The position numbers and the translations under genes were made by a program. The notes under the pieces were generated by a model, which was given only the letters and a program-made list of their open reading frames with translations, was not told where the DNA came from and searched no databases. This document shows, one piece after another, positions 1 to 9,456 of a DNA stretch of 64,000 bases (positions are counted from its first letter, which is position 1; each line of letters opens with the position of its first letter). The stretch spans positions 1-64,000 of the forward strand of contig JACDOD010000011.1 of the NCBI GenBank assembly GCA_017656265.1. The letters are read 5' to 3'. Source of the stretch: Bacillaceae bacterium (lineage in GTDB: Bacteria > Bacillota > Bacilli > Bacillales > Alkalibacillaceae).

Positions 1-60
1 ATCTATAAAAGGGAAACATTGCAGACAGAATTTACACATAATTAAGGACTTGACTGGGTG

Positions 61-188
61 AAATGGTCTTCATCAGGGAAATGAAGGCCAAAACGAGGCT
101 GGGACGCGAGAGAAATGGTCTTCATCAGAGGGATGAAGGCCAAAACGAAGCTGAAACGCGAGAGAAATGGCCTTCATGCAGGTGAAAC
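61..188. repeat. 52-bp tandem repeat, about 2.4 copies
   Basis: Two full 52-bp units (61-112 and 113-164) and a partial third lie side by side. Each begins AAATGGTCTTCATCAG and ends ACGCGAGAG. The first unit contains GAGGCTGGGAC, the same word that forms the ends of the MITE-like elements elsewhere in the window, so this may be a decayed and amplified element end. No gene is seen in it. Confidence 0.8.
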
Positions 189-192
189 AAGA

Positions 193-220
193 AGCCCCCG
201 GGCCATTAGGGCCGGGGGCT
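193..220 (-). terminator. Terminator of the chemoreceptor gene
   Basis: AGCCCCCGG pairs perfectly with CCGGGGGCT across a 10-base loop. On the minus strand it lies just beyond the chemoreceptor stop codon and is followed by a short T-rich stretch. It is a very stable stem. Confidence 0.7.
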
Positions 221-241
221 CTTTGAGGGGAGGTATGGTTA

Positions 242-1993
242 TCAAATTTTAAATTTGCTGATCGCATCCTGTAATTCTTGTGCCATTTCAGCAAGAGTTT
301 TGGTAGCTGCACTGACTTCTTCTGTAGAGGCAGTTTGTTCTTCTGTTGCTGTGGCTACCTCCTGGGCAAAACCGGCTGTCTGCTGGGTAATACCGTTTAC
401 TTCTTCCATAGACTGAACAAGTGAATGGGTTCCATTATTAATTTGTTCAATCGAACGGGCTACTTCTTCCATACGTGCTGAAACTTGTTCAACAGCATCG
501 GATATATCTTTAAATGACCGGCCGGCGTCGTTAACTAGCTGAGTACCTTCCCGAACAGCACTTTCACCGTTAGCCATGGATTCAACGACTTGTTTTGTAC
601 TTTCTTGAATATCATGAATGAGTTCGTTAATTTGCTTGGTCGATTGTCCGGATTGTTCAGCCAGCTTGCGAACCTCATCTGCAACCACTGCAAATCCTTT
701 ACCATGTTCTCCTGCTCGGGCAGCCTCAATTGCAGCATTTAAAGCAAGCAGGTTGGTTTGTTCTGCAATATCAGTAATCAATGCTACAATTTTTTCAATC
801 TCCGCAGATTTATTATTCAACATCTCAATGACTTGTGCAGTTTCCTCTGTCTGAGACGTAATAATCTTCATTTGATCTATAGCTTTGTTTACAATGACTT
901 CACCCTGATCGGCCTGTTGGGATGTGTTTGTCGTCGATTCATTCACTTTATCAACCTGGTCTGAAATGGTATCTACGTCTCTGGAAATTTGCATGACAAA
1001 TTCTGTAGAATCCTCAACTTTCTTCATCTGTTCTTCTGCACCGGATGATACTTCCTGAATGGAACCTGCAATTTGTTCTGCAGCTTTTGATGTTTCATCC
1101 GCATTTGCACTTAACTGCTCTGATGAAGCAGCTACCTGTTCAGAGGTATCCATGACTTTAAAAATCAGATCTTTTAAGTTATCCACCATTCTGTTGAAGT
1201 TGTCTGCAAGATACCCGACTTCATCTCTAGCTTTGATATCAATATGATCCACGGTCAGATCTCCATTTGCCACCTGACCAATCTGGTTAGCTATGGTATT
1301 GATCGGCTTAGCAATACGGTTGCTGAAGAGCCAGATGATAACAGCACCTAGAAGCAAAGCAATGCCCAACGTAATAAAGAGTGTATACAATATACTGTTC
1401 GCTTCTTTATTGAAGTCCATCATATAGGTCGAAGCTGCAACAATCCATCCCCAGCCAGGTTCCTGCTCTACGTATGTAATCTTTGGTGCTATCGATTCGG
1501 GATCATTGGGCAGTGGCCAGTCATAAAAGGTATAACCGCCGCCTTCCATTCCTTTTTGAACCATTTCCTGTCCAAAGTTTCTTCCATTTTCGTCTTCTTC
1601 ATCCCAAATACTGGACCCCTCAATGGAAGGATGGGCAAGCAGAATACCGTTTTCATCCAGTACAAAGAAATACCCATTCGCTCCCATGTCTACTGTCTGA
1701 TCAATTGGTCTCGTTCCGTCATCGCGCTTTGGGCCAATGAGTTGTGTCTTAACCCTCTCCTGTGCTTCCTCCAGTGTTAACGTTCCCTTTTGAACTTCCT
1801 GATCCAGTGATTCAATTAATTTAATGGCCATATGCACATTATTTTCCAAATTGGTCGCGCCCAAATTATCCAGAGCACCTTTACTGGAGTTATAGCCAAT
1901 AATGCCAATAAGCAGGGAAGGTACGGCCAGGATAATTAGACTCATGGCAATGAGTTTTGTTTTTAAGGAATTAAAATTTAGTTTTTTGAACAT
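242..1993 (-). CDS. Methyl-accepting chemotaxis protein with Cache sensor
   Basis: This is a membrane chemoreceptor that would report to CheA/CheW. About 583 residues: an N-terminal membrane helix, an extracellular single-Cache-like domain (about 30-200, with [13 protein letters not shown]), a second helix (about 205-227), a HAMP domain, and the long MCP signalling coiled coil. The invariant hairpin tip is present ([20 protein letters not shown], then [18 protein letters not shown]). The start MFKKLNFN was chosen because AAAGGGGA precedes it; an in-frame ATG 7 codons upstream lacks a ribosome binding site. Cache receptors of this layout often sense carboxylates or amino acids, but the ligand cannot be told from sequence. 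It is the last gene of a minus-strand signalling block. Confidence 0.93.
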   Translation of the reverse strand: MFKKLNFNSLKTKLIAMSLIILAVPSLLIGIIGYNSSKGALDNLGATNLENNVHMAIKLIESLDQEVQKGTLTLEEAQERVKTQLIGPKRDDGTRPIDQTVDMGANGYFFVLDENGILLAHPSIEGSSIWDEEDENGRNFGQEMVQKGMEGGGYTFYDWPLPNDPESIAPKITYVEQEPGWGWIVAASTYMMDFNKEANSILYTLFITLGIALLLGAVIIWLFSNRIAKPINTIANQIGQVANGDLTVDHIDIKARDEVGYLADNFNRMVDNLKDLIFKVMDTSEQVAASSEQLSANADETSKAAEQIAGSIQEVSSGAEEQMKKVEDSTEFVMQISRDVDTISDQVDKVNESTTNTSQQADQGEVIVNKAIDQMKIITSQTEETAQVIEMLNNKSAEIEKIVALITDIAEQTNLLALNAAIEAARAGEHGKGFAVVADEVRKLAEQSGQSTKQINELIHDIQESTKQVVESMANGESAVREGTQLVNDAGRSFKDISDAVEQVSARMEEVARSIEQINNGTHSLVQSMEEVNGITQQTAGFAQEVATATEEQTASTEEVSAATKTLAEMAQELQDAISKFKI

Positions 1994-2052
1994 GTTGCGG
2001 TTTTCCCCTTTCATTGATCTGTTTCATAAATCTGTCTCAGTGAAAATGAGTA

Positions 2053-4122
2053 TTAAATGATTTTTTTATAAATATACTCAATCTGCTGTTTGAACTTTTC
2101 CGGTACAAGCGGTTTGCTCAAATAAAAACCCTGTACATGATCACATCCTTTTTTAAGAAGGAGGTTGAGCTGTTCCCTCGACTCAATACCTTCTGCGATG
2201 ACTTCCACCTTTAAATGCTTCGCCATGGATATAATGGTTTCAACAATGGAACAGCTGTCTGCATCTTTTTCAATATCCTGTATAAAAGATCGGTCAATCT
2301 TTAAGTAGTCAATCGGCAACTTTTTTAAATAACTCAACGAACTGTATCCTGTGCCAAAATCATCGATTGCGATCTTTATGCCCATCTGTTTCAAACGTTC
2401 TAAAATAGGAATGGCACTTTCATAGTCCATGGTCATGCTTTCCGTGATTTCCAGTGTTAATTTATTAGGGGCAATTCTGGTCTCGTTTATGATTTGTTTC
2501 ACATACAGCACAAAGTCAGGCTGTGAAAACTGTCGAATAGATATATTGACAGATACCTCAAGGCTAGTCATCCCAACAGAGTGCCATTTATGGAGCTGCT
2601 GACAGGCTTGTCTCAGCACCCATTTTCCGATATCAATGATTAAGCCGGATTCTTCAGCTACTGGAATGAATTTTCCGGGTGGAATAGATCCTAAATGTTT
2701 GTGATCCCAGCGCAGCAGAGCTTCCATACTAATGATATCTTTTGATTTCAAATTGACTTGAGGCTGGTACACCAATGACAGTTCATTATGTTCCAACGCT
2801 TTTCTTAAATGTTGCTCGATTAAGGCTTTTTCCTGAGTTTCATCAATCATAAACTGTTTAAAAAATGTATATGGTTGATTTGTTTTCTTCCCATATAACA
2901 TAGCAATTCCTGCGTTTTTAATAAGATCATCAGGCGTTTTGGCATCAAAGGGATAACAGGCAATACCAATGTTAATTTCAAGTTCAAATTCATAATTGGA
3001 AAGGTTTACAGGCTTCTTTAATTCACGTATAATGTTATTAGCTAAATTGATCAGTGATGTTTTACTGATGTAAGGAACTAAAAGCGCAAATTCATCTCCC
3101 CCTAATCTGGAAAGGGTCATTTCCTGGGGGAGTATTTTTTTGATTTTTTTGACAACCTCTTTTAGAATTAGATCCCCTTTTTCGTGCCCCAGTACGTCGT
3201 TTATCTTTTTAAAACGATCAATATCAAAGCTCATCACAGCTGTAGCCTCTTGAGGGTGATCCCTCATTTGTTCCTGTATTTTTTGTTTGAATAATAGTCG
3301 ATTTGGTAGTCCGGTTAAGTGATCATTATCCTTTTGTTCAACCATGTTTTCAATGGAATCATCTGATTGAAAGAATATGGCCTTCAATAAGAAATAGTAA
3401 GCCAGAGCACGGTATATATGCCCCAGGAAAATCAAATTATGGCTTGGGTTGATCACCATTGTTAAAATGATATCACTTAAGTTAATGAACAAAAGACTGA
3501 ATAGTATAGTTAGGTAGGGCTGCTTTTTTGTTGTCATATATTTCTGGACAACCGCAATGAACATGCCAGCGTATAACAAGAAAAAAGAATGGTCCACAAT
3601 ATCATGAAAAACCCCAGAAGTCTCCACATCTCTGTTTAATGCTGGCAGAGATTGACCCCAGATCAAAACAGCGATGATGAAAATAATGCTTGTGAGAAGA
3701 GCGCCTGGATAGATGAGCCTTCCTTTTTGATCGGTAAGTTTTGTGTCAGAAAGGGTTAAATATAGAACAATTCCAATTGCTGCGGATATTCTGGCAAGGA
3801 GCCAGAACCATGACGATAGATGTATCAATTCATTGGAAGCGGTCATGATGATGTTGCTGAATGTAATGGTATGAAATAGTTCAAACAATGCTACACTTAA
3901 AAAGGAAGCACCCACCCATAAACGTTTTTGTGAGTATGTTAAACGATAGATGGTCCACCCCTGAATGGCAATAGAATAAGCCACCGCTACACTGAAAAAT
4001 TCCAATAATAAGTGAAACCATAAAAATTCTTGGGAGTGATGAGCTGGAACGATGAGTAAATAGAGTGAGATCACGCTGATGATACCCAGGACTATAAAGT
4101 TTTTAGTCAATGTTTTGGTCAC
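2053..4122 (-). CDS. MASE3-like membrane GGDEF-EAL cyclic-di-GMP protein
   Basis: A 689-residue protein expected to make and/or break cyclic-di-GMP at the membrane. The N-terminal ~250 residues form about seven hydrophobic segments resembling the MASE3 sensor class. A GGDEF domain follows (NRLLFKQKI, catalytic RLGGDEFALL intact), then an EAL domain (MEALLRWDH, DDFGTGYSSLSYLKKLPIDY and the KIDRSFI region intact). Both activities are therefore possible. The start is taken as the GTG at 4122, preceded by an ideal AAAGGAGGTGATAC; an ATG 20 codons upstream would overlap the neighbouring gene and lacks a comparable site. The membrane domain resembles that of the kinase at 5382-6887 (RLW..FLSV near residue 80, LGH.Y.AL.Y.FLL..IFF near 245), suggesting the two sense a similar signal. 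Confidence 0.92.
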   Translation of the reverse strand: MTKTLTKNFIVLGIISVISLYLLIVPAHHSQEFLWFHLLLEFFSVAVAYSIAIQGWTIYRLTYSQKRLWVGASFLSVALFELFHTITFSNIIMTASNELIHLSSWFWLLARISAAIGIVLYLTLSDTKLTDQKGRLIYPGALLTSIIFIIAVLIWGQSLPALNRDVETSGVFHDIVDHSFFLLYAGMFIAVVQKYMTTKKQPYLTILFSLLFINLSDIILTMVINPSHNLIFLGHIYRALAYYFLLKAIFFQSDDSIENMVEQKDNDHLTGLPNRLLFKQKIQEQMRDHPQEATAVMSFDIDRFKKINDVLGHEKGDLILKEVVKKIKKILPQEMTLSRLGGDEFALLVPYISKTSLINLANNIIRELKKPVNLSNYEFELEINIGIACYPFDAKTPDDLIKNAGIAMLYGKKTNQPYTFFKQFMIDETQEKALIEQHLRKALEHNELSLVYQPQVNLKSKDIISMEALLRWDHKHLGSIPPGKFIPVAEESGLIIDIGKWVLRQACQQLHKWHSVGMTSLEVSVNISIRQFSQPDFVLYVKQIINETRIAPNKLTLEITESMTMDYESAIPILERLKQMGIKIAIDDFGTGYSSLSYLKKLPIDYLKIDRSFIQDIEKDADSCSIVETIISMAKHLKVEVIAEGIESREQLNLLLKKGCDHVQGFYLSKPLVPEKFKQQIEYIYKKII

Positions 4123-4162
4123 CGTATCACCTCCTTTAAAAAGTAAATGAAAATCTATTATA

Positions 4163-4999
4163 TTATGATTGGGGGATAACAATTTTAATATTTAGTGTTT
4201 GATGATCAGGGGTACTGCTAAATTTAAGCATTCCACTTTGTTGTTCAATCCGTTTTTTAGCCAGTAATAAATGTTCAAAAATATGGCTTTTTGGGACTGG
4301 TTTTAAATTTTTACTTATAAAGATCATTGAAATCTCCTGATCATCTTCCACCAATTGAACAGAAACATCATGGGTTTGTCTTATCTTGACGAGGTAATCC
4401 AGTATGTCATGGGAAACACGGTATAGACAGGTCTCGATGTTGACTCCGGCCCTGGTACCCGACTCCTTATAATGAAAGTGAATGGTTGTATCATAATTGG
4501 ATTGGAGATTCTCGATGTAGGATCGCAGTGTTGTAATCAGGCCTAAATCTTCAACCATTAATGGAAACAAGTCAAATGAAAGTTCCCGGATTTTATTCAA
4601 TGTGTCATTTGTAGCGTCTTTCAGTTCCATAAAATGTTCCCTGATCGCATCATCCAAATTTAGTTTTAAAATCATTCTGATGCTGATCAACAGACTATAA
4701 AGGGTTTGACCGATCACATGATAAAGCTCATAGGATAATGTCTTTCGTTCAGTGTCCTGTTCACGAATCATAAATTTTAGCAATTTTTCATTATTCAGGA
4801 TTTCGGATTCCAGATGATCCATTTCATCCAGTAAGTAATCCAGACTCTGTGAAGGTTTTTCAGAATCAGGACTGTGTTTATATTTTCGCTGAATGGCTAT
4901 TAAGTCAGATGACAGTTGTTGAAATAATTTGGATAGTTCTTTTGTGTAAGTGGATAATACTGAGTAAGGCTCATTTGGATAATTCGTATGATTAGTCAT
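4163..4999 (-). CDS. Degenerate NarL-type histidine kinase (pseudokinase)
   Basis: A 278-residue soluble protein homologous to the dimerisation and ATPase regions of NarL/DesK-type kinases but without catalytic residues. The phosphoacceptor motif that reads DLHDGVGQSL in the kinase at 5382-6887 reads ELYHVIGQTL here, so the His is replaced by Tyr93 and the next Asp by His94. The helix LFPLMVEDLGL is well kept. The N-box Asn residues (ALNNAAKYS in the neighbour) are replaced by ILDYLVKIR, and the DEGKGFD box is absent. The frame is open with no stop, so it is probably a retained protein with a partner-binding or scaffold role. It is transcribed just ahead of the GGDEF-EAL gene (40-bp gap) and probably co-transcribed with it. 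It has no membrane segment. Confidence 0.8.
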   Translation of the reverse strand: MTNHTNYPNEPYSVLSTYTKELSKLFQQLSSDLIAIQRKYKHSPDSEKPSQSLDYLLDEMDHLESEILNNEKLLKFMIREQDTERKTLSYELYHVIGQTLYSLLISIRMILKLNLDDAIREHFMELKDATNDTLNKIRELSFDLFPLMVEDLGLITTLRSYIENLQSNYDTTIHFHYKESGTRAGVNIETCLYRVSHDILDYLVKIRQTHDVSVQLVEDDQEISMIFISKNLKPVPKSHIFEHLLLAKKRIEQQSGMLKFSSTPDHQTLNIKIVIPQS

Positions 5000-5094
5000 T
5001 AAAATCCCCCAATGTAAAAACCATATATTTACTCTTAAACCACTTGCCGCCTCGTTTAGCTTTATTATGAAGGAAATGACGGGTCATGAATATC

Positions 5095-5129
5095 GGGATT
5101 TTCCCTATAAATTTCGGGGGATTTCCCCC
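5095..5129. promoter_or_regulatory. Paired GGGATTTCCC-type palindromes (candidate regulator sites)
   Basis: GGGATTTTCCC (5095-5105) and GGGGGATTTCCCCC (5116-5129) are two inverted repeats about 22 bp apart centre to centre, two helical turns. They lie 96-130 bp upstream of the minus-strand pseudokinase/GGDEF-EAL genes. Palindromes of this look are typical of LuxR/NarL-family response regulator sites. The regulator encoded at 6920-7573 is the natural candidate, but this is inference. Confidence 0.5.
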
Positions 5130-5214
5130 ATAACTCAAAATTTTTGAAATTTACAGGACAGTTCAAACATTCAGGATAAGCGAAATCTATTCATAAGAGA
5201 AAAAAGAGACGTCC

Positions 5215-5234
5215 TATCAGGGAATTCCCTGATA
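5215..5234. promoter_or_regulatory. Perfect 20-bp palindrome TATCAGGGAATTCCCTGATA
   Basis: This perfect inverted repeat has a GGGAATTCCC core, related to the two palindromes at 5095-5129. It lies in the 382-bp gene-free stretch between the kinase operon and the pseudokinase gene. It is a third candidate operator for the local response regulator. Confidence 0.45.
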
Positions 5235-5300
5235 ACGTTCAGAAAGGGAGGGTATGGGGGGTTAACCTTTTGCCTGAGATATCACCTGGCAAAAAACAAA

Positions 5301-5345
5301 AAACCCCTGCCGGACTTTTTGGTGATTGTCCAGTGACAGGGGGTG
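5301..5345 (-). terminator. Terminator of the response regulator-kinase operon
   Basis: On the minus strand an imperfect hairpin with ACCCCCTGTCACTGG and CCGGCAGGGGTT arms is followed by a TTTTTTG-TTTTTTG run. It lies just past the kinase stop codon. It separates this operon from the pseudokinase/GGDEF-EAL pair, which should then have its own promoter. Confidence 0.75.
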
Positions 5346-5381
5346 TAATAGTTATATCAACATCATTCCGTTTTTAAAGGA

Positions 5382-6887
5382 TTAAATGTTGTTCAGAGGG
5401 ATATAAACTTCAATGGAAGTGCCTTCACCAGGCCGGGAATCAATGGTGAAGGTCCCATTGACAAGTTCTGTTCGTTCCTTCATACCATAAAGCCCCAAAC
5501 TCTTCCGGTCAGACACTTCATATCGGCCAATATCAAATCCTTTTCCCTCATCTCTAATCTCCATTTGCAGCGCATCATCAGCCTTTATGATAGTTACATA
5601 TACGACCGGGGTCTTTGAATATTTAGCAGCATTGTTTAAGGCTTCCTGGCAGATTCGAAATAGAGCTGTTTCAATTTCCGGTTCAAGTCGTTCTTTCAAT
5701 CCTTGAACATGGAATTCCACTCTAATATTGAATGTTTTTTCATACCGCTCAATATGGGAACGGATAGCTGGTATTAAACCTAAATCATCCAGGATGCTCG
5801 GTCTCAGCTGGAATGCGATTTTTCTTACATCTTCCAGTGACTGGCTGGCTAATTGCTGTAAGTTATGCAATTCTTCCCTAACATTATCATCGCGAACAGC
5901 TTTTTGAATCATTTTTAAAGAGACCAGCATGCTGTAAAGGGATTGGCCGACACCATCATGCAGATCCCTGGACACACGCTTTCGCTCTTCTTCCTGAGCC
6001 TGTATGGTGAGAGTGGACATTTTCTTCTCCTGCTCTTCTAGTCGCTGACGTGCTTTCTGCCACTGGGTATGGACTTGTTCCTTTTCTGTAAAAACTTGTT
6101 CGAATTGCGGGAAGAAAATCCCCCTTAATAAAAAGAAATATCCCAGTGCTTTGTAAACGTGGCCTAATAAGTTATCGATATCATATACGTCCTTATAAAG
6201 GGTAAAAACGAGTTCAGCTATTAATATGAACAATAGCCCTGCCGATACAGTCAGGTGGTCCGCATTTTTATTTTGAAAATATTGCCGTATAATCATCCAG
6301 AATGTATACAAATGAATAGCTGATATGATGTACTCCAGCGTCATTTTAAAGCTTGTTACACCATTCGCATCAATTAGAACAGGTAATTGTCCTGCAAAGG
6401 TGAGCACGATGAAAATAATGGAAACCATATAGACCAGACTGACAGCTGTCATCCAATTTTTCTTTTGAACCGTAATAGGAAAGTCGCTTTTTAGCGAGAG
6501 GATATAAGCGAGCCCAACGCTTTCAGTAAAGCGGGCGATGATCCAGAACCATGTAGCTATAGCAACCGTGTATTCAGACTGAAAGAATGGCATCCCTTTG
6601 TAGGATAAGGTATGGACCAGGTCGATTACGCCAACTGATAAAAAGGTTAAGCTTAGCCACAGCCTCTGGAAAGATTTTGTGTGGGGGAAGGTAAGCCATC
6701 CGTGAAAAAAGATGGAAATGGACACAAATATGCTAAATAATTCAAGAATGGTATGGGAAATCAAAAAATAGGAACTGTCATATAAAAATGATAGGAATTC
6801 ATGATAAAAACGGGTTATCACAAACCCGAAAACGCCAATGGCTATAAAAAAAAACGTCAATTTTTCCTGCTTTTTCATGGGAGACAT
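5382..6887 (-). CDS. Membrane histidine kinase, NarL/DesK type, MASE3-like sensor
   Basis: A 501-residue sensor kinase. Residues 1-260 hold about seven hydrophobic segments resembling MASE3, and a coiled-coil linker covers about 265-300. The HisKA_3 phosphoacceptor lies in ERKRVSRDLHDGVGQSL (His310). The ATPase domain retains the N-box ALNNAAKYS (about 417-424), the DEGKGFD box (about 456-462) and a G-rich GLYGMKER motif (about 475-482). It should autophosphorylate and pass phosphate to the response regulator encoded 32 bp upstream in the same operon. It shares the membrane sensor with the GGDEF-EAL protein at 2053-4122 and the transmitter region with the pseudokinase at 4163-4999. The signal is unknown. 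Confidence 0.93.
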   Translation of the reverse strand: MSPMKKQEKLTFFFIAIGVFGFVITRFYHEFLSFLYDSSYFLISHTILELFSIFVSISIFFHGWLTFPHTKSFQRLWLSLTFLSVGVIDLVHTLSYKGMPFFQSEYTVAIATWFWIIARFTESVGLAYILSLKSDFPITVQKKNWMTAVSLVYMVSIIFIVLTFAGQLPVLIDANGVTSFKMTLEYIISAIHLYTFWMIIRQYFQNKNADHLTVSAGLLFILIAELVFTLYKDVYDIDNLLGHVYKALGYFFLLRGIFFPQFEQVFTEKEQVHTQWQKARQRLEEQEKKMSTLTIQAQEEERKRVSRDLHDGVGQSLYSMLVSLKMIQKAVRDDNVREELHNLQQLASQSLEDVRKIAFQLRPSILDDLGLIPAIRSHIERYEKTFNIRVEFHVQGLKERLEPEIETALFRICQEALNNAAKYSKTPVVYVTIIKADDALQMEIRDEGKGFDIGRYEVSDRKSLGLYGMKERTELVNGTFTIDSRPGEGTSIEVYIPLNNI

Positions 6888-6919
6888 TATTTTTCACCAT
6901 CTTTTTGGGGTAGACGTTT

Positions 6920-7573
6920 TTATTCAAACTCAAGAAGTCCGTGTTCATAGGCATACTTCACAAGTTCAGGCCTTGTTTTGAGCTCCAGCTTGTCCATGAT
7001 ATTCGATCGGTGAGATTCTACCGTTTTTACTGAAACATACAGCATGTCAGCAATCTCTTTGTTCGTATAGCCTTTTGCTATATAGGACAGAATTTCTTGC
7101 TCCCTTGATGTTAAAGCATGGAATCGTTCTTCTTCCTCTGCCTTCGCATGTTTTAAATAATCCTCAATTACCAGTTTCGTTGCTTTTGGATGCAGATAAG
7201 CGTCCCCTTTATAAACGGTATGAATGGCCTGAATCAGATCCATATCATCGGCGCTTTTTAATATGTAGCCGGAAGCACCTGCTTGAAGCACTTTAAATAT
7301 GTATTCTTTATCATCATGCATGGTTAGTACGAGAATTTTGACTTCTGGTGCAGCTTCCTGCAGTTTTTGGGTTGCAATCAGTCCGTTTTCGCCTGGGGGC
7401 ATGTTGAGGTCCATGATGACGACATCTGGCATTAAGTCAACGGTTTTCCGGAAGGCTTCTTCACCATCAGCTGCTGTGGCAATCACTTCCATATCCTCAT
7501 GGTCATTAATCATCATTTCTAAACCTGATCGTACAATTTTATGATCATCTGCGATAATAATCCGAATAGGCAT
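6920..7573 (-). CDS. NarL/LuxR-family response regulator
   Basis: A 217-residue DNA-binding response regulator. The receiver domain has the acidic pair D9-D10, phospho-acceptor Asp55 (VVIMDLNMPP) and Lys106 (GYILKSAD). A LuxR-type HTH follows (LTSREQEILSYIAKGYTNKE, then VSVKTVESHRSNIMDKL). The start MPIRIIIADD follows a GGGGGTCAGGTC site; the longer open frame upstream has no family similarity. It is first in an operon with the kinase at 5382-6887, its likely partner. Candidate targets are the GGGATTTCCC-type palindromes at 5095-5234. Confidence 0.94.
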   Translation of the reverse strand: MPIRIIIADDHKIVRSGLEMMINDHEDMEVIATAADGEEAFRKTVDLMPDVVIMDLNMPPGENGLIATQKLQEAAPEVKILVLTMHDDKEYIFKVLQAGASGYILKSADDMDLIQAIHTVYKGDAYLHPKATKLVIEDYLKHAKAEEEERFHALTSREQEILSYIAKGYTNKEIADMLYVSVKTVESHRSNIMDKLELKTRPELVKYAYEHGLLEFE

Positions 7574-7876
7574 GACCTGACCCCCAGAATATGATAAATT
7601 ATTAAATAGATGTCTAAAGACCCAATAATAATATCTACTATTATATGAAAATTTTACGAAACCTAACACCATCTTTCAACAAAATGCGAAAATTTTCACT
7701 TTTTTATTTCATTTAATTTGTGATTTGTTGAAAAATGTTATGAAAGTGAAAATGAAGAAACGGTAAACTCCATTCAAGGAAAGACAAGTTTTTTATCGAG
7801 TTCTATTTATAGATATCGGAAATAATAAGAGGAAGTTAAGTATTCATTCAGTGATCGGAAAGTTGAGGGAATAATC
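7574..7876. promoter_or_regulatory. Divergent intergenic region between regulator operon and coaA
   Basis: This 303-bp AT-rich stretch separates two outward-transcribed units and must hold both promoters. No -35/-10 pair or operator was clear enough to place, and no small gene or structured RNA was recognised. Confidence 0.4.
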
Positions 7877-8836
7877 ATGTACCAGCATCGTTCGGATTTG
7901 CAGCATTCACCATTTATATCCTATACAAGGGATGAATGGGCAGAGCTAAGCGGCAATATACGTGCCCCCATTACAAAGGAAGAATTTGAAGCATTAAAAG
8001 GGATTAATGAGAGGATTTCATTAGAAGAAGTATCCAAAATTTATCTTCCGCTGTCCAGGCTGTTGAATTTATATGTAACGGAAAAACAAACACTACATCA
8101 GGAAACCAACCAATTTTTCCGCAGAAATCACCGAAAAGTACCTTTTGTAATTGGAATTGCGGGAAGTGTTGCCGTTGGGAAAAGCACGACCGCTCGTCTC
8201 ATTCAAACGCTGCTATCCAGGTGGCCCAATCACCCAAAAGTTGATTTAGTGACTACAGATGGGTTTTTATATCCCAATCAGATCTTAAAAGAAAGAAATA
8301 TGATGAACAGAAAGGGATTTCCGGAGAGCTATCGTACAGGGAAATTAATTCAATTTCTCGCTAAGATTAAGGCTGGGGCACCCAGGGTTGAGGCTCCTGT
8401 ATACTCCCATTTGTACTATGATGTATTGCCCTCTAAAAAACAAATTGTAGATCGTCCGGATGTGCTGATTGTTGAAGGAATCAATGTTCTTCAGGTGGGA
8501 AAAAGCAAATCAAGCCGTCAGCTACCAAGCGTTTTTGTTTCGGATTTCTTCGATTTTTCCATTTATGTAGATGCTAACGAGGAGGATATCCAGCGCTGGT
8601 ATGTAGAACGTTTTATGATTTTGCGGGAAACCGCCTTTAAAAATCCGAATTCGTATTTTCATCGCTACTCGAAACTTACAGATCAGGGGGCAGTGGATAA
8701 AGCAACCGAAATATGGAATGAAATCAACCGTAAGAACCTTGTTGAAAATATTTACCCAACTAAAAATCGGGCTGATTTGATCCTGACCAAGGGAAAGGAT
8801 CATTCCGTGTCTAAAATCAAACTGCGCCGGGTGTAA
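7877..8836 (+). CDS. coaA: Type I pantothenate kinase
   Basis: This enzyme phosphorylates pantothenate with ATP, the first step of coenzyme A synthesis, in the cytoplasm. The 319-residue length matches bacterial CoaA. The P-loop is [18 protein letters not shown] (from about residue 94). [10 protein letters not shown], the RKGFPESY segment and [11 protein letters not shown] are characteristic of the family. It stands alone, divergent from the regulator operon, with a strong terminator directly behind it. Confidence 0.96.
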   Translation: MYQHRSDLQHSPFISYTRDEWAELSGNIRAPITKEEFEALKGINERISLEEVSKIYLPLSRLLNLYVTEKQTLHQETNQFFRRNHRKVPFVIGIAGSVAVGKSTTARLIQTLLSRWPNHPKVDLVTTDGFLYPNQILKERNMMNRKGFPESYRTGKLIQFLAKIKAGAPRVEAPVYSHLYYDVLPSKKQIVDRPDVLIVEGINVLQVGKSKSSRQLPSVFVSDFFDFSIYVDANEEDIQRWYVERFMILRETAFKNPNSYFHRYSKLTDQGAVDKATEIWNEINRKNLVENIYPTKNRADLILTKGKDHSVSKIKLRRV

Positions 8837-8837
8837 T

Positions 8838-8874
8838 AAAAAACGGAGTGAGGTATGTCCTTACTCCGTTTTTT
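8838..8874. terminator. Bidirectional terminator between convergent genes
   Basis: AAAAAACGGAGTGAGG pairs with the TTACTCCGTTTTTT arm, with A- and T-runs on both sides. It serves coaA on the plus strand and the DUF2512 gene on the minus strand. The last codons of the latter lie within the stem. Confidence 0.9.
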
Positions 8875-9322
8875 CGTTATCATCCAAATCGGGATACGGT
8901 TCCTCAGCTGTCTCCAGCGAATAGCTTTCCTGCAGGGATGTCCTTCTGTTATCGGCATTTTCTTCATCTTTGAAATACTGATGATGATTGACCAGGTAAC
9001 GGTGGTAGTAAATTTCGCCGATACTAATAACAGTGGCCGCTACCATCGAAGACGTTACCACGGGCGCAAAAGCCGGATCTACAAACAATATTTCCAAAAC
9101 CCAGATGGTGAAAAAGGCTAAAATAAAGTCCATGATCGTTGCCCCTGTATTTGAGCTTCTTCTTAGAATAAACAGATCTCCCACAACATATGCCACCACA
9201 CCTGTTATGAACGAAATCAGTACGACATTTGCAAACGAAATGCCAAAAGCTAATCCCAGTGTTAAGTAAATGGCGATAAATCCAATGACGAATTTAATTG
9301 CCAGTGCTTTTATATGATCCAT
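8861..9322 (-). CDS. DUF2512 (YndM-like) membrane protein
   Basis: A 153-residue protein with four hydrophobic segments in the first 115 residues (for example LAIKFVIGFIAIYLTLGLAF and the VVLISFITGVVAYVVGDLFI region), then a charged acidic cytoplasmic tail. This is the architecture of the DUF2512/YndM family of Bacillaceae, whose function is unknown. The ribosome binding site AAGGAGGG precedes the ATG. The tail is longer and more acidic than the core family needs. Confidence 0.85.
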   Translation of the reverse strand: MDHIKALAIKFVIGFIAIYLTLGLAFGISFANVVLISFITGVVAYVVGDLFILRRSSNTGATIMDFILAFFTIWVLEILFVDPAFAPVVTSSMVAATVISIGEIYYHRYLVNHHQYFKDEENADNRRTSLQESYSLETAEEPYPDLDDNEKTE

Positions 9323-9456
9323 AGAACCCTCCTTAAAAACACTTTTTTTATATGTTTTCCGGCCGTGAAAGAAATATTCTTGAAGTTATACTAGAAGGCA
9401 TATTTTTGAACGGTTGATAAACAATAAAAATAAGTCAAATGACGGGAGGTGGCAAG

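Noticed and set aside
4123-4182. An ATG 20 codons upstream for the GGDEF-EAL protein
   Set aside because: It overlaps the pseudokinase gene, and the GTG at 4122 has an ideal ribosome binding site.
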